Both the position numbers and the translations under genes were made by a program. This document shows, piece by piece, positions 33,816 through 42,266 of a stretch of 64,000 bases of DNA; positions within the stretch are counted from its first letter, which is position 1; each line of letters opens with the position of its first letter. A model generated the notes under the pieces. That model was not told where the DNA came from. It worked only from the letters and a program-made list of their open reading frames with translations, and did no database searches. This DNA is from Streptomyces sp. NBC_01465 (lineage in GTDB: Bacteria > Actinomycetota > Actinomycetes > Streptomycetales > Streptomycetaceae), in NCBI RefSeq assembly GCF_036227325.1, contig NZ_CP109467.1, forward strand, positions 4,836,001-4,900,000. The letters are read 5' to 3'.

Positions 33816-34655
33816 GTGAGCGAAGAGACCCGCAGCGAGGTGTACGCGGAGCTGGCCGCGGTCGGGCCCTACGGGGTGCACCCCGGCCATGCGCTGATCA
33901 CCATGGTGGAGCCGCACCCGGGCCACGAGTACGCGTACAACCGCTGGTACGAGGACGACCACTACTACGCCGGCGCGATGGCGATGCCCTGGATGGCCGC
34001 AGGCCGTCGCTGGGTGGCCACGCGCGAACTCCAGGAGCTGCGCTACCCGGAGAAGTCGGCGGTGGCCCAGCCGGTCGGCGCGGGCTGCTACATCTCCACG
34101 TACTGGGTGACGGAAGGGCGCTACGACGACCACATGAAGTGGACCGTCGGCATCAACAAGCGACTGAACAGGGACGGGCGCGTCTACCAGGACCGCACCC
34201 ACGTCTTCACGTCCTTCCAGGACCACGAGGCGACCGTCTACCGGGACGGGGCGGCGGGGCCACGGGACTTCCACGCGCTGGACCACCCGTACAAGGGCCT
34301 GGTCCTGGAGGTCGTCGACGCCGAAGGGGCCGAACAGCGCGGTGAGTTGCTGGAGTGGCTGCGCTCGAAGCAGCTGCCCAAACTGCTGGCGGGCGGGCCC
34401 GCGGCGATGGTGGTGATCTTCCGGCCGACGCCGCTGCCGGGGGACAGGATGACGTACGTGAAGCAGGTGGAGGGCGTCGACACCCGGCTCACACTGCTCT
34501 GGTTCCTGGAGGAGGACCCGCGGGAGGTGTGGGACGAGCACTTCACGGGACTGGGTGAAGCGGTCGCTGCCTCGGGTCTCGGCCGGGTGGAATTGGTCGC
34601 TCCATTTATCCCGACCATTCCTGGTACGGACCGTTATGTGGATCAGCTGAGGTAG
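33816..34655 (+). CDS. two-lobed dimeric alpha/beta-barrel (EthD-like) protein
   Basis: A 279-aa soluble protein. Two halves each look like a ferredoxin-like alpha/beta barrel lobe: residues 20-130 (GHALITMVEPHPGHEYAYNRWYEDDHYYAGAMAMPWMAAGRRW) and about 160-270 (KGLVLEVVDAEG, then LLWFLEEDPREVW). The NRWYEDDHY string is like the NxWYxxxH of EthD and related proteins found in ring-oxidation clusters. GTG at 33816 is preceded by AGGAGGAAGGAAGGG. It is divergent from the SDR and shares operator copy 6. Members may be isomerases, lyases or monooxygenase partners. The role here is inferred from context only. Confidence 0.6.
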   Translation: MSEETRSEVYAELAAVGPYGVHPGHALITMVEPHPGHEYAYNRWYEDDHYYAGAMAMPWMAAGRRWVATRELQELRYPEKSAVAQPVGAGCYISTYWVTEGRYDDHMKWTVGINKRLNRDGRVYQDRTHVFTSFQDHEATVYRDGAAGPRDFHALDHPYKGLVLEVVDAEGAEQRGELLEWLRSKQLPKLLAGGPAAMVVIFRPTPLPGDRMTYVKQVEGVDTRLTLLWFLEEDPREVWDEHFTGLGEAVAASGLGRVELVAPFIPTIPGTDRYVDQLR

Positions 34656-34669
34656 ACGGCCGGGAAAAG

Positions 34670-34687
34670 GGCCGAGCCCCCTCGGCC
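34670..34687. terminator. short hairpin between convergent genes
   Basis: GGCCGAG-CCCC-CTCGGCC, perfect 7-bp arms, preceded by GGGAAAA. It lies between the dimeric-barrel gene and the DUF397 gene. Confidence 0.6.
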
Positions 34688-34740
34688 GGGACGGCGGACC
34701 AGTCGAGAGGGCTCTTCTTCGTGGATCTTCAAGCTGTCGA

Positions 34741-34938
34741 TCAGGCGGTACGGGCGACTTCGGTCACGAATGTGTTCCACGACGTGGAGTCGAAGGTGAT
34801 CGAAGGGCCTTCGGGGATCTTCGAGTCCCGAACTGCAATGGCTTGCGTGATCGGTGACTTGACCTCTACGCATGCGCCGTTCCCCGCAGAATAGGAGGAC
34901 TTGATCCACATTTCCTGTGCACCCTGGTGAATTGCCAT
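34741..34938 (-). CDS. DUF397 protein, partner of the upstream XRE regulator
   Basis: A 65-aa protein with the full DUF397 signature: MWIKSSYSAGNGACVEVKS, IAVRDSKIPEGPSITFDSTSW and a final helix TFVTEVA. Such small proteins are encoded after XRE/DUF5753 regulators and are thought to act as their antitoxin-like or modulating partners. In S. coelicolor the pair Scr1/Scr2 (SCO4441/SCO4442) strongly raises antibiotic production, and this locus has the same neighbours (GPP34 protein, DD-carboxypeptidase), so orthology is likely by synteny. GGAG precedes the ATG at 34938. The 178-bp gap from the XRE gene leaves room for its own promoter. Confidence 0.88.
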   Translation of the reverse strand: MAIHQGAQEMWIKSSYSAGNGACVEVKSPITQAIAVRDSKIPEGPSITFDSTSWNTFVTEVARTA

Positions 34939-35116
34939 GTCTGCTCCGGTCTAGCCAGTTGAGTCGAAATGACGCCAGTCGTTCTTGATGGCGTGATCGA
35001 CGCTACTCGCCAACTCTCCGGTGTGCGTTGTGCGTTCACTCGACCGGATGGCATATACCAGAGGGGTCTTCCGCAGGAGCGGTCCCAGGGTGTACCTTTC
35101 CCGCTCCTCCGTAATC

Positions 35117-35974
35117 TCAGCGGGCGAAATCCTTGGCTACGTCCGAAATGAACTGACGTGTCTGATCCGCATTCAGAGCCTGCGCCCGGAGATGCTCGTA
35201 CATGACGCTGTAGCGCTGTACGTCCTGCGCCTTCTCCAGATAGAGATCGCTGGTGACGCCCTCGATGTAGACGACGCTCGAATCACCGGCATCGGGGAAC
35301 TCGAGAATCGCGTACTGCCCGGTGACACCGGGGTGCGCGCCCGACTCGAAGGGCATCACCTGCACGGTGACGTGCGGCAGTTGGGACCATTCGACGAGAA
35401 GCTCCAGCTGCTCGATCATGAGCTGCTTGTTCCCGACGACCCGGCGCAGCGCCGCCTCGTCGAGCACGGCCCACAGCCGCAGCGGGCTGTCGGCGGTCTG
35501 GATGCGGTCCTGGCGGCGCAGCCGCACCTGGACGCGCTTCTCGATGTCGGTCGTCGACGTCTCGGGCATCGCGCCGGTGATGAGCGCCTCCGCGTAACCG
35601 CGGGTCTGCAGCAGGCCCGGGAGGACCTGGGACTCGTAGACGCGGATGGAGGCGGCGTCGGTCTCCAGACCGATGTAGACGCTGTACGGGATGTCACCGA
35701 AGGCGTGCCACCAGCCCTGCTGGCGCGAGTCCTTGGCCATCTGCATGAGGGAGTCGACGATCCGGTGGTCCTCGACCTCGTACACCCCGCAGAGATCGCG
35801 GACATCGCGCTGGCTGATCGAGCGGCGGCCGTTCTCGAGGCGGCTGATCTTCGACTGGGAGACGAGCAGTCGGTCGGCGACCTGTTCGGCCGTCATGTTC
35901 TTCTGCTCGCGGAGCTTGCGCAGCTCCTGACCCAGCCGGCGCCGCCTGACAGTGGGGTTGACGTTGGACGCCAC
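35117..35974 (-). CDS. XRE-family regulator with DUF5753 domain (Scr1-like)
   Basis: A 285-aa DNA-binding protein. The helix-turn-helix is at residues 12-70: LGQELRKLREQKNMTAEQVADRLLVSQ, then SKISRLENGRRSISQRDV. The DUF5753 domain occupies about 95-280, including PGLLQTRGYAEALITGAMP and GQYAILEFPDAGDSSVVYIEG. The start is GTG at 35974 with GGAGGTG upstream. Together with the DUF397 gene downstream it forms the common Streptomyces regulatory pair (WhiJ, AbaA and Scr1 types). Neighbours suggest it is the Scr1 (SCO4441) counterpart, from memory. Confidence 0.88.
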   Translation of the reverse strand: MASNVNPTVRRRRLGQELRKLREQKNMTAEQVADRLLVSQSKISRLENGRRSISQRDVRDLCGVYEVEDHRIVDSLMQMAKDSRQQGWWHAFGDIPYSVYIGLETDAASIRVYESQVLPGLLQTRGYAEALITGAMPETSTTDIEKRVQVRLRRQDRIQTADSPLRLWAVLDEAALRRVVGNKQLMIEQLELLVEWSQLPHVTVQVMPFESGAHPGVTGQYAILEFPDAGDSSVVYIEGVTSDLYLEKAQDVQRYSVMYEHLRAQALNADQTRQFISDVAKDFAR

Positions 35975-36079
35975 GGAACTGCACCTCCGGCTGTGAAGCT
36001 GTGCGTACTAGCTGCATTAACTCTTCGCAGCCTGCCACCAACCGAGCGTGTTGCGCTGGGAAACGGTCGGAGAAAGCGA

Positions 36080-36112
36080 GCGCGCGGGGCCAGTTGGACT
36101 GGCCCCGCGCGC
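36080..36112 (-). terminator. strong hairpin after the GPP34 gene
   Basis: Perfect 15-bp arms GCGCGCGGGGCCAGT and ACTGGCCCCGCGCGC around TGG, about 80 bp beyond the GPP34 stop and upstream of the XRE gene. Confidence 0.8.
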
Positions 36113-36189
36113 TGTTGATGCGGCTCCCGAACCGGGTCTTGGGGACGTCGGTGCGGCGGTTTCCGGTGGTGCGGTTGGTGCTGGTGCGG

Positions 36190-36921
36190 CTAGTGCGCCG
36201 CGACGCGGGCCATGGACCCGCGGTGCGACTGAGCATGCTGCTGCGGCTGCATCGGACCGCCCGGTGCAGGTGCTGCAGCTGGTCGGCGCGGCTGTACCGC
36301 CACACCGTTCTGGACGTCCATCACGGCGTGCGCCACGAGTCCGCCCATGGGGTCGTGCCTGATCAGGTCCCTTAGCCGGGAGCGTGATGAGCGCCCCTCG
36401 TTGCCGGGATACAGGTGCTTGCCGAGCCCCACTGCGTGAGCGAGCGCGGCGAGCGCCGCGGTCCGCGGGTCCGGCGGTACGCCGGTGCGGATCGCACTGT
36501 CCAGCCGGGCACGGATGTCCCTGCTGATTGCCGTGTCCGTCGCCTGGTAGCGAGTCGTCGGCAACACTCCGCACATCTGGCCCGCCACGGCATGCACCAT
36601 GCCGCACCGCTCCAGATGAGCGAGGTAAATCTGACGGAGCCCCAGTCGGGGTCCGCCAATCCAGTGAACTGCCCGTACCGGGCTGCCGCGCCTGCGCAGC
36701 AGTTCCAGTGCGGAGTCCAATGTCGGATCTCCTGTCGGCCGTGCCATCACCACGGCGATACGATCCCCGTCAGGGGCTATCCGTCCTGCCAGAGCCAGCT
36801 CCACTAGCTGAGCTCCGGCGAGGCCGAGGTCGAGCGACTGCGGCTGCGCCGTGGTACCCGTGGCCGGGTCCAGAGCGAGCAACAAAAGCTCTTCCGGAAT
36901 CGATCTGCGGCTCCTGCCCAT
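36190..36921 (-). CDS. GPP34 (GOLPH3-like) phosphoprotein
   Basis: A 243-aa helical protein of the GPP34 family: SIPEELLLLALDPATGTT at the N terminus, LDLGLAGAQLVELALAGRI, the central RRGSPVRAVHWIGG and the C-terminal RDLIRHDPMGGLVAHAVMDV. Eukaryotic GOLPH3 binds PI4P. Bacterial copies are widespread in Streptomyces with no settled role. ATG at 36921 follows GGGGAGG; the further in-frame start at 37008 is rejected. The last 35 residues are Pro/Gln/His-rich and variable. It lies between the DD-carboxypeptidase and the XRE gene as in S. coelicolor (from memory). Confidence 0.8.
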   Translation of the reverse strand: MGRSRRSIPEELLLLALDPATGTTAQPQSLDLGLAGAQLVELALAGRIAPDGDRIAVVMARPTGDPTLDSALELLRRRGSPVRAVHWIGGPRLGLRQIYLAHLERCGMVHAVAGQMCGVLPTTRYQATDTAISRDIRARLDSAIRTGVPPDPRTAALAALAHAVGLGKHLYPGNEGRSSRSRLRDLIRHDPMGGLVAHAVMDVQNGVAVQPRRPAAAPAPGGPMQPQQHAQSHRGSMARVAAH

Positions 36922-37114
36922 CCATGCCTCCCCGCGTGGATGAATGACAGGGTGACCCCTCTCACATTGGTCTGTCGAGGGTGCCTGACCGCTATGTACG
37001 GGAACCAATAGATATGTCGTTCTCGTCTAGCACCTCAGGGAAGCCCCCACACAGGACACTGGTAGATGGTTCGGACAGGCGGGAAGTCCCGCGCGACGTA
37101 TCGAGGAGGCATCG

Positions 37115-39307
37115 GTGGCGGGCGAGTCCCCCGACAAGTCGGAGCAGCGTGAGTCGTCGGAGGAGCGTGACCCGAGGCTGACGGTCTTCCGCGAACGCCC
37201 CGGCGGCGGCGACCAGCCGACGCAGATCTTCCGCGCGCCCACCCCGGACGCGCCGGCCCCGAAGCCGGCCCCGGAACCGGACAACGCCCGCCTGAGGGCG
37301 GCGGTGGCGGCCTGGGTCGCCACGGCGGACGACGACCCGGCGGACGACGACGCGGCGGAGAAGACTCCGGAGAAGACCGCGGAGACGCCCTCCCCGGCCG
37401 ACGAGGCCCCGGCGGACACGCCCGCGCCCGGCGAGCCCGACGACGCCCCGGAGGCGGCAGCAGAGGCCGACACGGAGCCTGCGGACGCCGAGCCCGCCGA
37501 CGCCGAGCCCGAGGCTGCTGAGGACGCTGCTGCGGAGCCGGAGAGCGCCGACGCGGAAGCCGAAGCCGATGCCGAGGACGCCGACCCGGAGCCCGAGGAG
37601 GCGCCGGCCGAGGAGCCCGCCCCCGTGGAGCCGGAGGAGAGCACCGAAGAGCCGGCCGCCGACGCCGACGCCCCCTCGGACGAGGAGCCGGTCGACGACG
37701 ACCCCGCCGATGCCGATGTCGTCGCCGAAGACGTTGCGGAAGCGAAGGGTGTGGATCAGCACACCGCCGTCTTCCGGCTGCCCAAGAACGCCGCCGTCGA
37801 TCAGCCGACCACCGCGCTCAAGATCAGCGACGTACCCGCCAAGAAGCCCGCGCCCGCGAAGCCCGAGAGCGCCGTCGAGCGGACCAGCACCTTCGTGCCG
37901 CTGAAGCCCGACACCGTACGGGCCGAGCCGAAGAAGCCCGAGGCCGTGGCGTCCGCCACGCCCGTGGCTCCCGTCGCACCGCTGCCCGACGTCGCCGAGC
38001 GGACCAGGCAGCAGCCCCTGCCGCCCAAGCCCCCGCTCGACCTGCTCGCCGAGCTCACCAACACCCCGCCCCCGGCGCAGACCCCGGGCCGCACCATCGC
38101 GCGACGGTTCAAGATCTGGACCCCGCTGCTGCTGCTCCTGGTGATCATCTTTGCGGTCGTGCAGTACGTGCGTCCGCTGCCCGCCCCCACCCTGAAGCTC
38201 TCGGCGGACTCCACGTACACCTTCGCGGGCGGCAAGCTGAGCATGCCGTGGCCCAGCGAGGGCCAGTCCGCCGCAGAGGTCGTCGGGGTCGGCAGCCTCG
38301 GCACCTCGGGGGCCCAGAAGTCCGCCCCGACCGCGAGCATGGCCAAGGCCATGACGGCGTACGTGATCCTCAAGGACCACCCGCTCACGGGCGACGAGAC
38401 GGGCCCGACGATCACCGTGGACAAGGCGGCGGCCGACGAGTCGAACTCTGCCGACGAGTCGACGGCGAAGGTCAAGGAGGGCCAGCAGTACACGGAGAAG
38501 CAGATGCTCCAGCTGCTGCTCATCCCCTCCGGCAACAACATTGCGCGCCTGCTCTCCCGCTGGGACGGCGGGACCGAGGCCTTCGTCAAGAAGATGAACG
38601 ACGCCGCCGCAGCCCTCGGCATGACCAACACCACCTACACCGACCCGAGCGGCTTCGACTCCAAGACGGTCAGCACCGCGACGGACCAGGTGAAGCTGGG
38701 CAAGGTCGTGATGGAGAACGAGGTGTTCAAGGACATCGTGAACACGCCGCAGATCAACATGCCCGGCATTCCGAGCACGATCTACAACAACAACTCGATC
38801 CTGCTGAAGCCCGGTGTGAGCGGCATCAAGACCGGCTCGTCCACCCCGGCCGGCGGCAACCTCCTGTGGGCCGCGAACACGATCGTCGACGGCAAGGACC
38901 GGCTGATCGTCGGCGCGGTGATGGGCCAGCAGCAGGGCACCACGCTCCTGGAGAAGCTGACCACCGCGATCAACAACAGCTACACGCTGATCCAGAAGGC
39001 CCAGCAGGACGTCACGTCCGCCACGGTGATCAAGAAGGGCGAGGTCGTCGGGTACGTCGACGACGGCCTCGGCGGCACGACCCCCGTCGTGGCGACCAAG
39101 GACCTCAAGGCGGTCGGCTGGCCCGGCCTCCAGGTCGACATCAAGATCGGCGACGGCGGCAAGGCGGTCCCGCACTCGGGCAAGGCCGGCACGGTCGTCG
39201 GCCAGGTGTCGGTCGGTTCGGGCCCGGGCATGGTGACGGCTCCCGTCGCCCTGCAGAGCGATCTGGCGGAGCCTGGATTCGGAGCGAAGCTGAAGCGCGT
39301 GAGCTGA
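37115..39307 (+). CDS. D-alanyl-D-alanine carboxypeptidase with long acidic cytoplasmic region
   Basis: A 730-aa type-II membrane protein that trims the terminal D-Ala of peptidoglycan stem peptides. Residues 1-330 are highly charged and rich in Ala/Glu/Asp/Pro (runs such as ADAEPADAEPE), with no known domain. One membrane helix (WTPLLLLLVIIFAVVQYV) lies near 337-355. The S11 peptidase follows with SMAK near 407, SGN near 471 and KTG near 571. It is probably the counterpart of S. coelicolor SCO4439, which acts in spore-wall maturation. GTG at 37115 after CGAGGAGGC is accepted. The acidic head may be a phosphorylation or interaction platform. Confidence 0.9.
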   Translation: MAGESPDKSEQRESSEERDPRLTVFRERPGGGDQPTQIFRAPTPDAPAPKPAPEPDNARLRAAVAAWVATADDDPADDDAAEKTPEKTAETPSPADEAPADTPAPGEPDDAPEAAAEADTEPADAEPADAEPEAAEDAAAEPESADAEAEADAEDADPEPEEAPAEEPAPVEPEESTEEPAADADAPSDEEPVDDDPADADVVAEDVAEAKGVDQHTAVFRLPKNAAVDQPTTALKISDVPAKKPAPAKPESAVERTSTFVPLKPDTVRAEPKKPEAVASATPVAPVAPLPDVAERTRQQPLPPKPPLDLLAELTNTPPPAQTPGRTIARRFKIWTPLLLLLVIIFAVVQYVRPLPAPTLKLSADSTYTFAGGKLSMPWPSEGQSAAEVVGVGSLGTSGAQKSAPTASMAKAMTAYVILKDHPLTGDETGPTITVDKAAADESNSADESTAKVKEGQQYTEKQMLQLLLIPSGNNIARLLSRWDGGTEAFVKKMNDAAAALGMTNTTYTDPSGFDSKTVSTATDQVKLGKVVMENEVFKDIVNTPQINMPGIPSTIYNNNSILLKPGVSGIKTGSSTPAGGNLLWAANTIVDGKDRLIVGAVMGQQQGTTLLEKLTTAINNSYTLIQKAQQDVTSATVIKKGEVVGYVDDGLGGTTPVVATKDLKAVGWPGLQVDIKIGDGGKAVPHSGKAGTVVGQVSVGSGPGMVTAPVALQSDLAEPGFGAKLKRVS

Positions 39308-39319
39308 ACCGCGCCCCCG

Positions 39320-39366
39320 TACGGCTGCCGCCTCCCCCCGGAAGTAAATGGGAGGCGGCAGCCGTA
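39320..39366 (+). terminator. strong hairpin terminator
   Basis: Perfect 17-bp arms, TACGGCTGCCGCCTCCC and GGGAGGCGGCAGCCGTA, around a 13-nt loop directly after the carboxypeptidase gene. Confidence 0.88.
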
Positions 39367-39515
39367 TGCGCGCGTGTTAGCGTCGCTGGGCAACATGGAC
39401 GGGCCCGCTTGTGCTGCTGGGGGTCCGGGGAACGTCCCCCCGGAAGATGCAGCGCCTCGCTGGGCAACTGTGGGACGCAGGGACAGCGTCCTTCTGCACA
39501 GGAGAGCGAGCCCTG

Positions 39516-41399
39516 GTGACCACAGCTGACCCGACGCGCAAAGAAGGCAGGAGCGGCCCCCACGACGGGGGCGCCATACGCCTGCCCGCATCGACCAGCA
39601 CCAGCCCCACCGACCGCACACAGGCCCCGAAGACCGTGACGTCACCGGACACCTCGCAGGCCCCGGCCGCCTCCGCCCCGCCCGCCCACGGCAACCCGCA
39701 CGCGCCCCACCGCCGTCTCTGGGCCTACGCCCACCGGCACCCCGTCATCGCCGCGACCGTCGTCTCCGCGGTCACGCACGTCATCTGGTTCCTCTTCTTC
39801 GCCAACAGCGGCGGCGACCTCGCCGCCCAGGACGCCTGGGCCGAGTTCGTCGGGCGCCACCCGGCCTCCGCGTACAACCTCGCCTGGTACGGCGGGATGC
39901 ACCCGGTCTCGTACAGCGTCGTCTCGCCGTATCTGATGGCGGTCATCGGCGTCCGCCCGACGATGATGCTCGCCGGCACCGTCTCCGCCGCCCTGACCGC
40001 GCTGATCCTGTGCCGCGTCAAGGCCGTCCGCAATCCCCTCGCCTGCGCGCTCGCCGCCGACTTCGCCTTCCTCTGCAACGCGCTGTCGGGCCGCGTCACC
40101 TTCGGCCTCGGCACGATGTTCGCGCTGGGCGCCGTCGCCGCCGTCTTCTGCTGGCCGCACAAGTGGCGCTACCACCGCTGGGGCAAGGCCTGGGTCGCCG
40201 CCCCGCTCGCCGCCCTCGCCACCGCGTCCAGCCCGGTCGCGGGCCTCTACCTCGGGGTCGTCGCCGCCGCGCTCTTCCTCAACAAGCGGCGCCCCGGCGC
40301 GTACGCACTCGGGCTCGCCCCCGTCGCCGTCGTCGCCGCCTCCTCACTCCTCTTTCCCTTCTCCGGCACCCAGCCGATGTCGGTCGGGACGGCCTCGCTG
40401 CCCTTCCTGTACGGGGTCCTCGTCTTCTTCCTGGTCCCCAAGGAGTGGAAGACGGTCCGGGTGGGCGCCGCCGTCTACGCGGTGGGCGTGCTCCTCACCT
40501 GGGCGGTCGACTCCCAGATCGGCTCGAACATCTCGCGCTTCGCGATGCTCTTCGCCGGTGTGATTCTGATGGCCGCCCTGCCGTACACCGCGCCGCGCAC
40601 CCCCACGTGGTGGATCGTCCTGATCGCGTTCGCCGGGCTCAACTTCTGGATCGGCTTCAAGGGCGTCGACGACATCGTCCGCACCGCCCCCACCGCCTCC
40701 TGGACCCGCGAACTGGCGCCGCTGGTGGCCAAACTGCAGGACGCGGGCGCGGAGAAGGGCCGGGTCGAGGTCGTCCCGGCCAGCAGTCACCGCGAGGCGT
40801 CCGCGCTTCCCCAGTACGTCAATCTGGCCCGCGGCTGGACCCGACAGGCCGACATGAAGCGCAATCCGCTCTTCTACGACGGCACCCTGAACGCCACCAG
40901 TTACCGCGCCTGGCTGGACCGCTGGGCCGTCCACTACGTCGTCCTGCCCACCGGCGCCCCCGACGCCTCGGGCGCCGTCAAGGAAGCGAAGCTGGTCGCG
41001 GGCGGGCTGCCGTATCTGAAGACGCTCTGGTCCGACGCCAACTGGCAGCTCTTCAAGGTCGAGGACCCCACCCCGATGGCCGACCCGCCCGGCACGGTGG
41101 AGCGTGCCGAGGACGGCGAGCTGACCCTCGACGTGAAGTCGCCGGGCTGGGTGCTGATCCGGATCCCGTACTCGCGCTGGCTCGCCGTCGTCGACGAGAA
41201 GGGCGACAGCCTGCCCGCGCCGAAGAAGGCGGACGGCTCGGACGAGTTCCGCAACATCCACGGCTGCCTCCGCAAGGCGGAGAAGACCATGGAGGGCGAC
41301 GAGTGGACGCAGCTGCTCGCACCCAAGGCGGGCGTCTACCGGCTGGCGTCCCCGTACCAGCTGCCTCCGGGCACGGGATGCCCGGAGGAGCTGCAGTGA
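39516..41399 (+). CDS. polytopic membrane protein, possible glycosyltransferase-like
   Basis: A 627-aa protein: a Pro/Ser/Thr-rich cytoplasmic start, about eleven membrane helices between residues 70 and 385, then a soluble C-terminal domain of about 230 residues, probably outside (VHYVVLPTGAPDASGAV, LDVKSPGWVLIRIPYSRWLAVV). The architecture resembles GT-C membrane glycosyltransferases, and an Asp-rich loop GGDLAAQDAW after helix 1 is where those carry their catalytic Asp. This is an inference. GTG at 39516 follows GGAGAG and replaces an earlier ATG at 39411, which overlaps the terminator region. Confidence 0.65.
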   Translation: MTTADPTRKEGRSGPHDGGAIRLPASTSTSPTDRTQAPKTVTSPDTSQAPAASAPPAHGNPHAPHRRLWAYAHRHPVIAATVVSAVTHVIWFLFFANSGGDLAAQDAWAEFVGRHPASAYNLAWYGGMHPVSYSVVSPYLMAVIGVRPTMMLAGTVSAALTALILCRVKAVRNPLACALAADFAFLCNALSGRVTFGLGTMFALGAVAAVFCWPHKWRYHRWGKAWVAAPLAALATASSPVAGLYLGVVAAALFLNKRRPGAYALGLAPVAVVAASSLLFPFSGTQPMSVGTASLPFLYGVLVFFLVPKEWKTVRVGAAVYAVGVLLTWAVDSQIGSNISRFAMLFAGVILMAALPYTAPRTPTWWIVLIAFAGLNFWIGFKGVDDIVRTAPTASWTRELAPLVAKLQDAGAEKGRVEVVPASSHREASALPQYVNLARGWTRQADMKRNPLFYDGTLNATSYRAWLDRWAVHYVVLPTGAPDASGAVKEAKLVAGGLPYLKTLWSDANWQLFKVEDPTPMADPPGTVERAEDGELTLDVKSPGWVLIRIPYSRWLAVVDEKGDSLPAPKKADGSDEFRNIHGCLRKAEKTMEGDEWTQLLAPKAGVYRLASPYQLPPGTGCPEELQ

Positions 41400-41410
41400 G
41401 CTGAAGCGGC

Positions 41411-42220
41411 TCAGCCCGAGACGGGGAACGCCACGTCGCAGACGTCGTCGCCGGGCCCGGCCGCGTCCCAGTCCGCGAAGTAGATCTCGCGGCACGGACC
41501 GGTGACGGTCAGCCCTTCCTTCTTCACCCAGGCCTCCACGGCCTCGAAGGCGGAGAGGATCTGCGGATAGGCGACCTGGGCCTTGGTGATCCGCACGTAC
41601 GCGAGCCGCTGAGCGGGCTCGACGCGCGTCGCGGCACCCGGCTCCCGCACGGGCACGCACGCCTCGGCGGGCCCGTCGCTCTCCGGGCCGACCTCGGCGT
41701 AGTACGCGACGTACGGCGCCTCGGCGACGCCCCCGTACCCGTCGGCGGCCTGCACCAGGCGCCCGATCGACGCCCCGATCCACTGCGGCAGCTCGTCGGT
41801 GTAGAGGTGCTTGCGCTCGCAGAGCACCGCCCGTTCGGGCACCTCGACGGTCTTGACCTCGTACATGTCCGTGTCCCTCTCTCCCGACAGTCGGCTACGG
41901 AGATGAGCCACGAGCGCCCGCTGTACGGCGGCCCGCTCCTCGACGCCCGCCCAGTAGGCGGCCAGCGCGTCGGCGGCCTGTGGGCCCGGCAGTTCGACGA
42001 CCTCGGCGATCTGCGCGAGGGGCATGTCGACCCGCCGCAGCAGCGCGACGAGCCGGGCCCGCTCCACCTGGCCGGCGCGGTACCAGCGGTAGCCGGTGAC
42101 CTCGTCGACGCGGGCGGGGGCGAGCAGCCCGAGCCGGTCGTACAGCCGCAGCGCCTTGTGGGACAGGCGCGAACGGGCGGCGAAGACCCCGATGGTCAGC
42201 AGCTCCTGGTCGGCATCCAC
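41411..42220 (-). CDS. MerR-family regulator with GyrI-like effector domain
   Basis: A 269-aa protein. The MerR helix-turn-helix is at residues 6-75 (TIGVFAARSRLSHKALRLYDRLGLLAP, GYRWYRAGQVERARLVALLRRVDMPL). The C-terminal domain (about 115-265: MYEVKTVEVPERAVLCERKHLY, then VPVREPG) is the GyrI/SOUL-like ligand pocket found in multidrug sensors such as BmrR. The start is GTG at 42220 after GGAGGATGAG. A longer frame to 42346 would overlap the upstream gene. No efflux pump lies beside it, so its target is unclear. Confidence 0.82.
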   Translation of the reverse strand: MDADQELLTIGVFAARSRLSHKALRLYDRLGLLAPARVDEVTGYRWYRAGQVERARLVALLRRVDMPLAQIAEVVELPGPQAADALAAYWAGVEERAAVQRALVAHLRSRLSGERDTDMYEVKTVEVPERAVLCERKHLYTDELPQWIGASIGRLVQAADGYGGVAEAPYVAYYAEVGPESDGPAEACVPVREPGAATRVEPAQRLAYVRITKAQVAYPQILSAFEAVEAWVKKEGLTVTGPCREIYFADWDAAGPGDDVCDVAFPVSG

Positions 42221-42266
42221 AGGCTCATCCTCCACCGCGATCGTGGCGTCTGCCCCTGGGTCAGGG

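Noticed and set aside
36992..39175. A 727-codon minus-strand frame opposite the DD-carboxypeptidase
   Set aside because: Gly/Arg/Leu/Val-rich shadow of the acidic Ala/Glu-rich head. The + strand has SMAK, SGN and KTG motifs.
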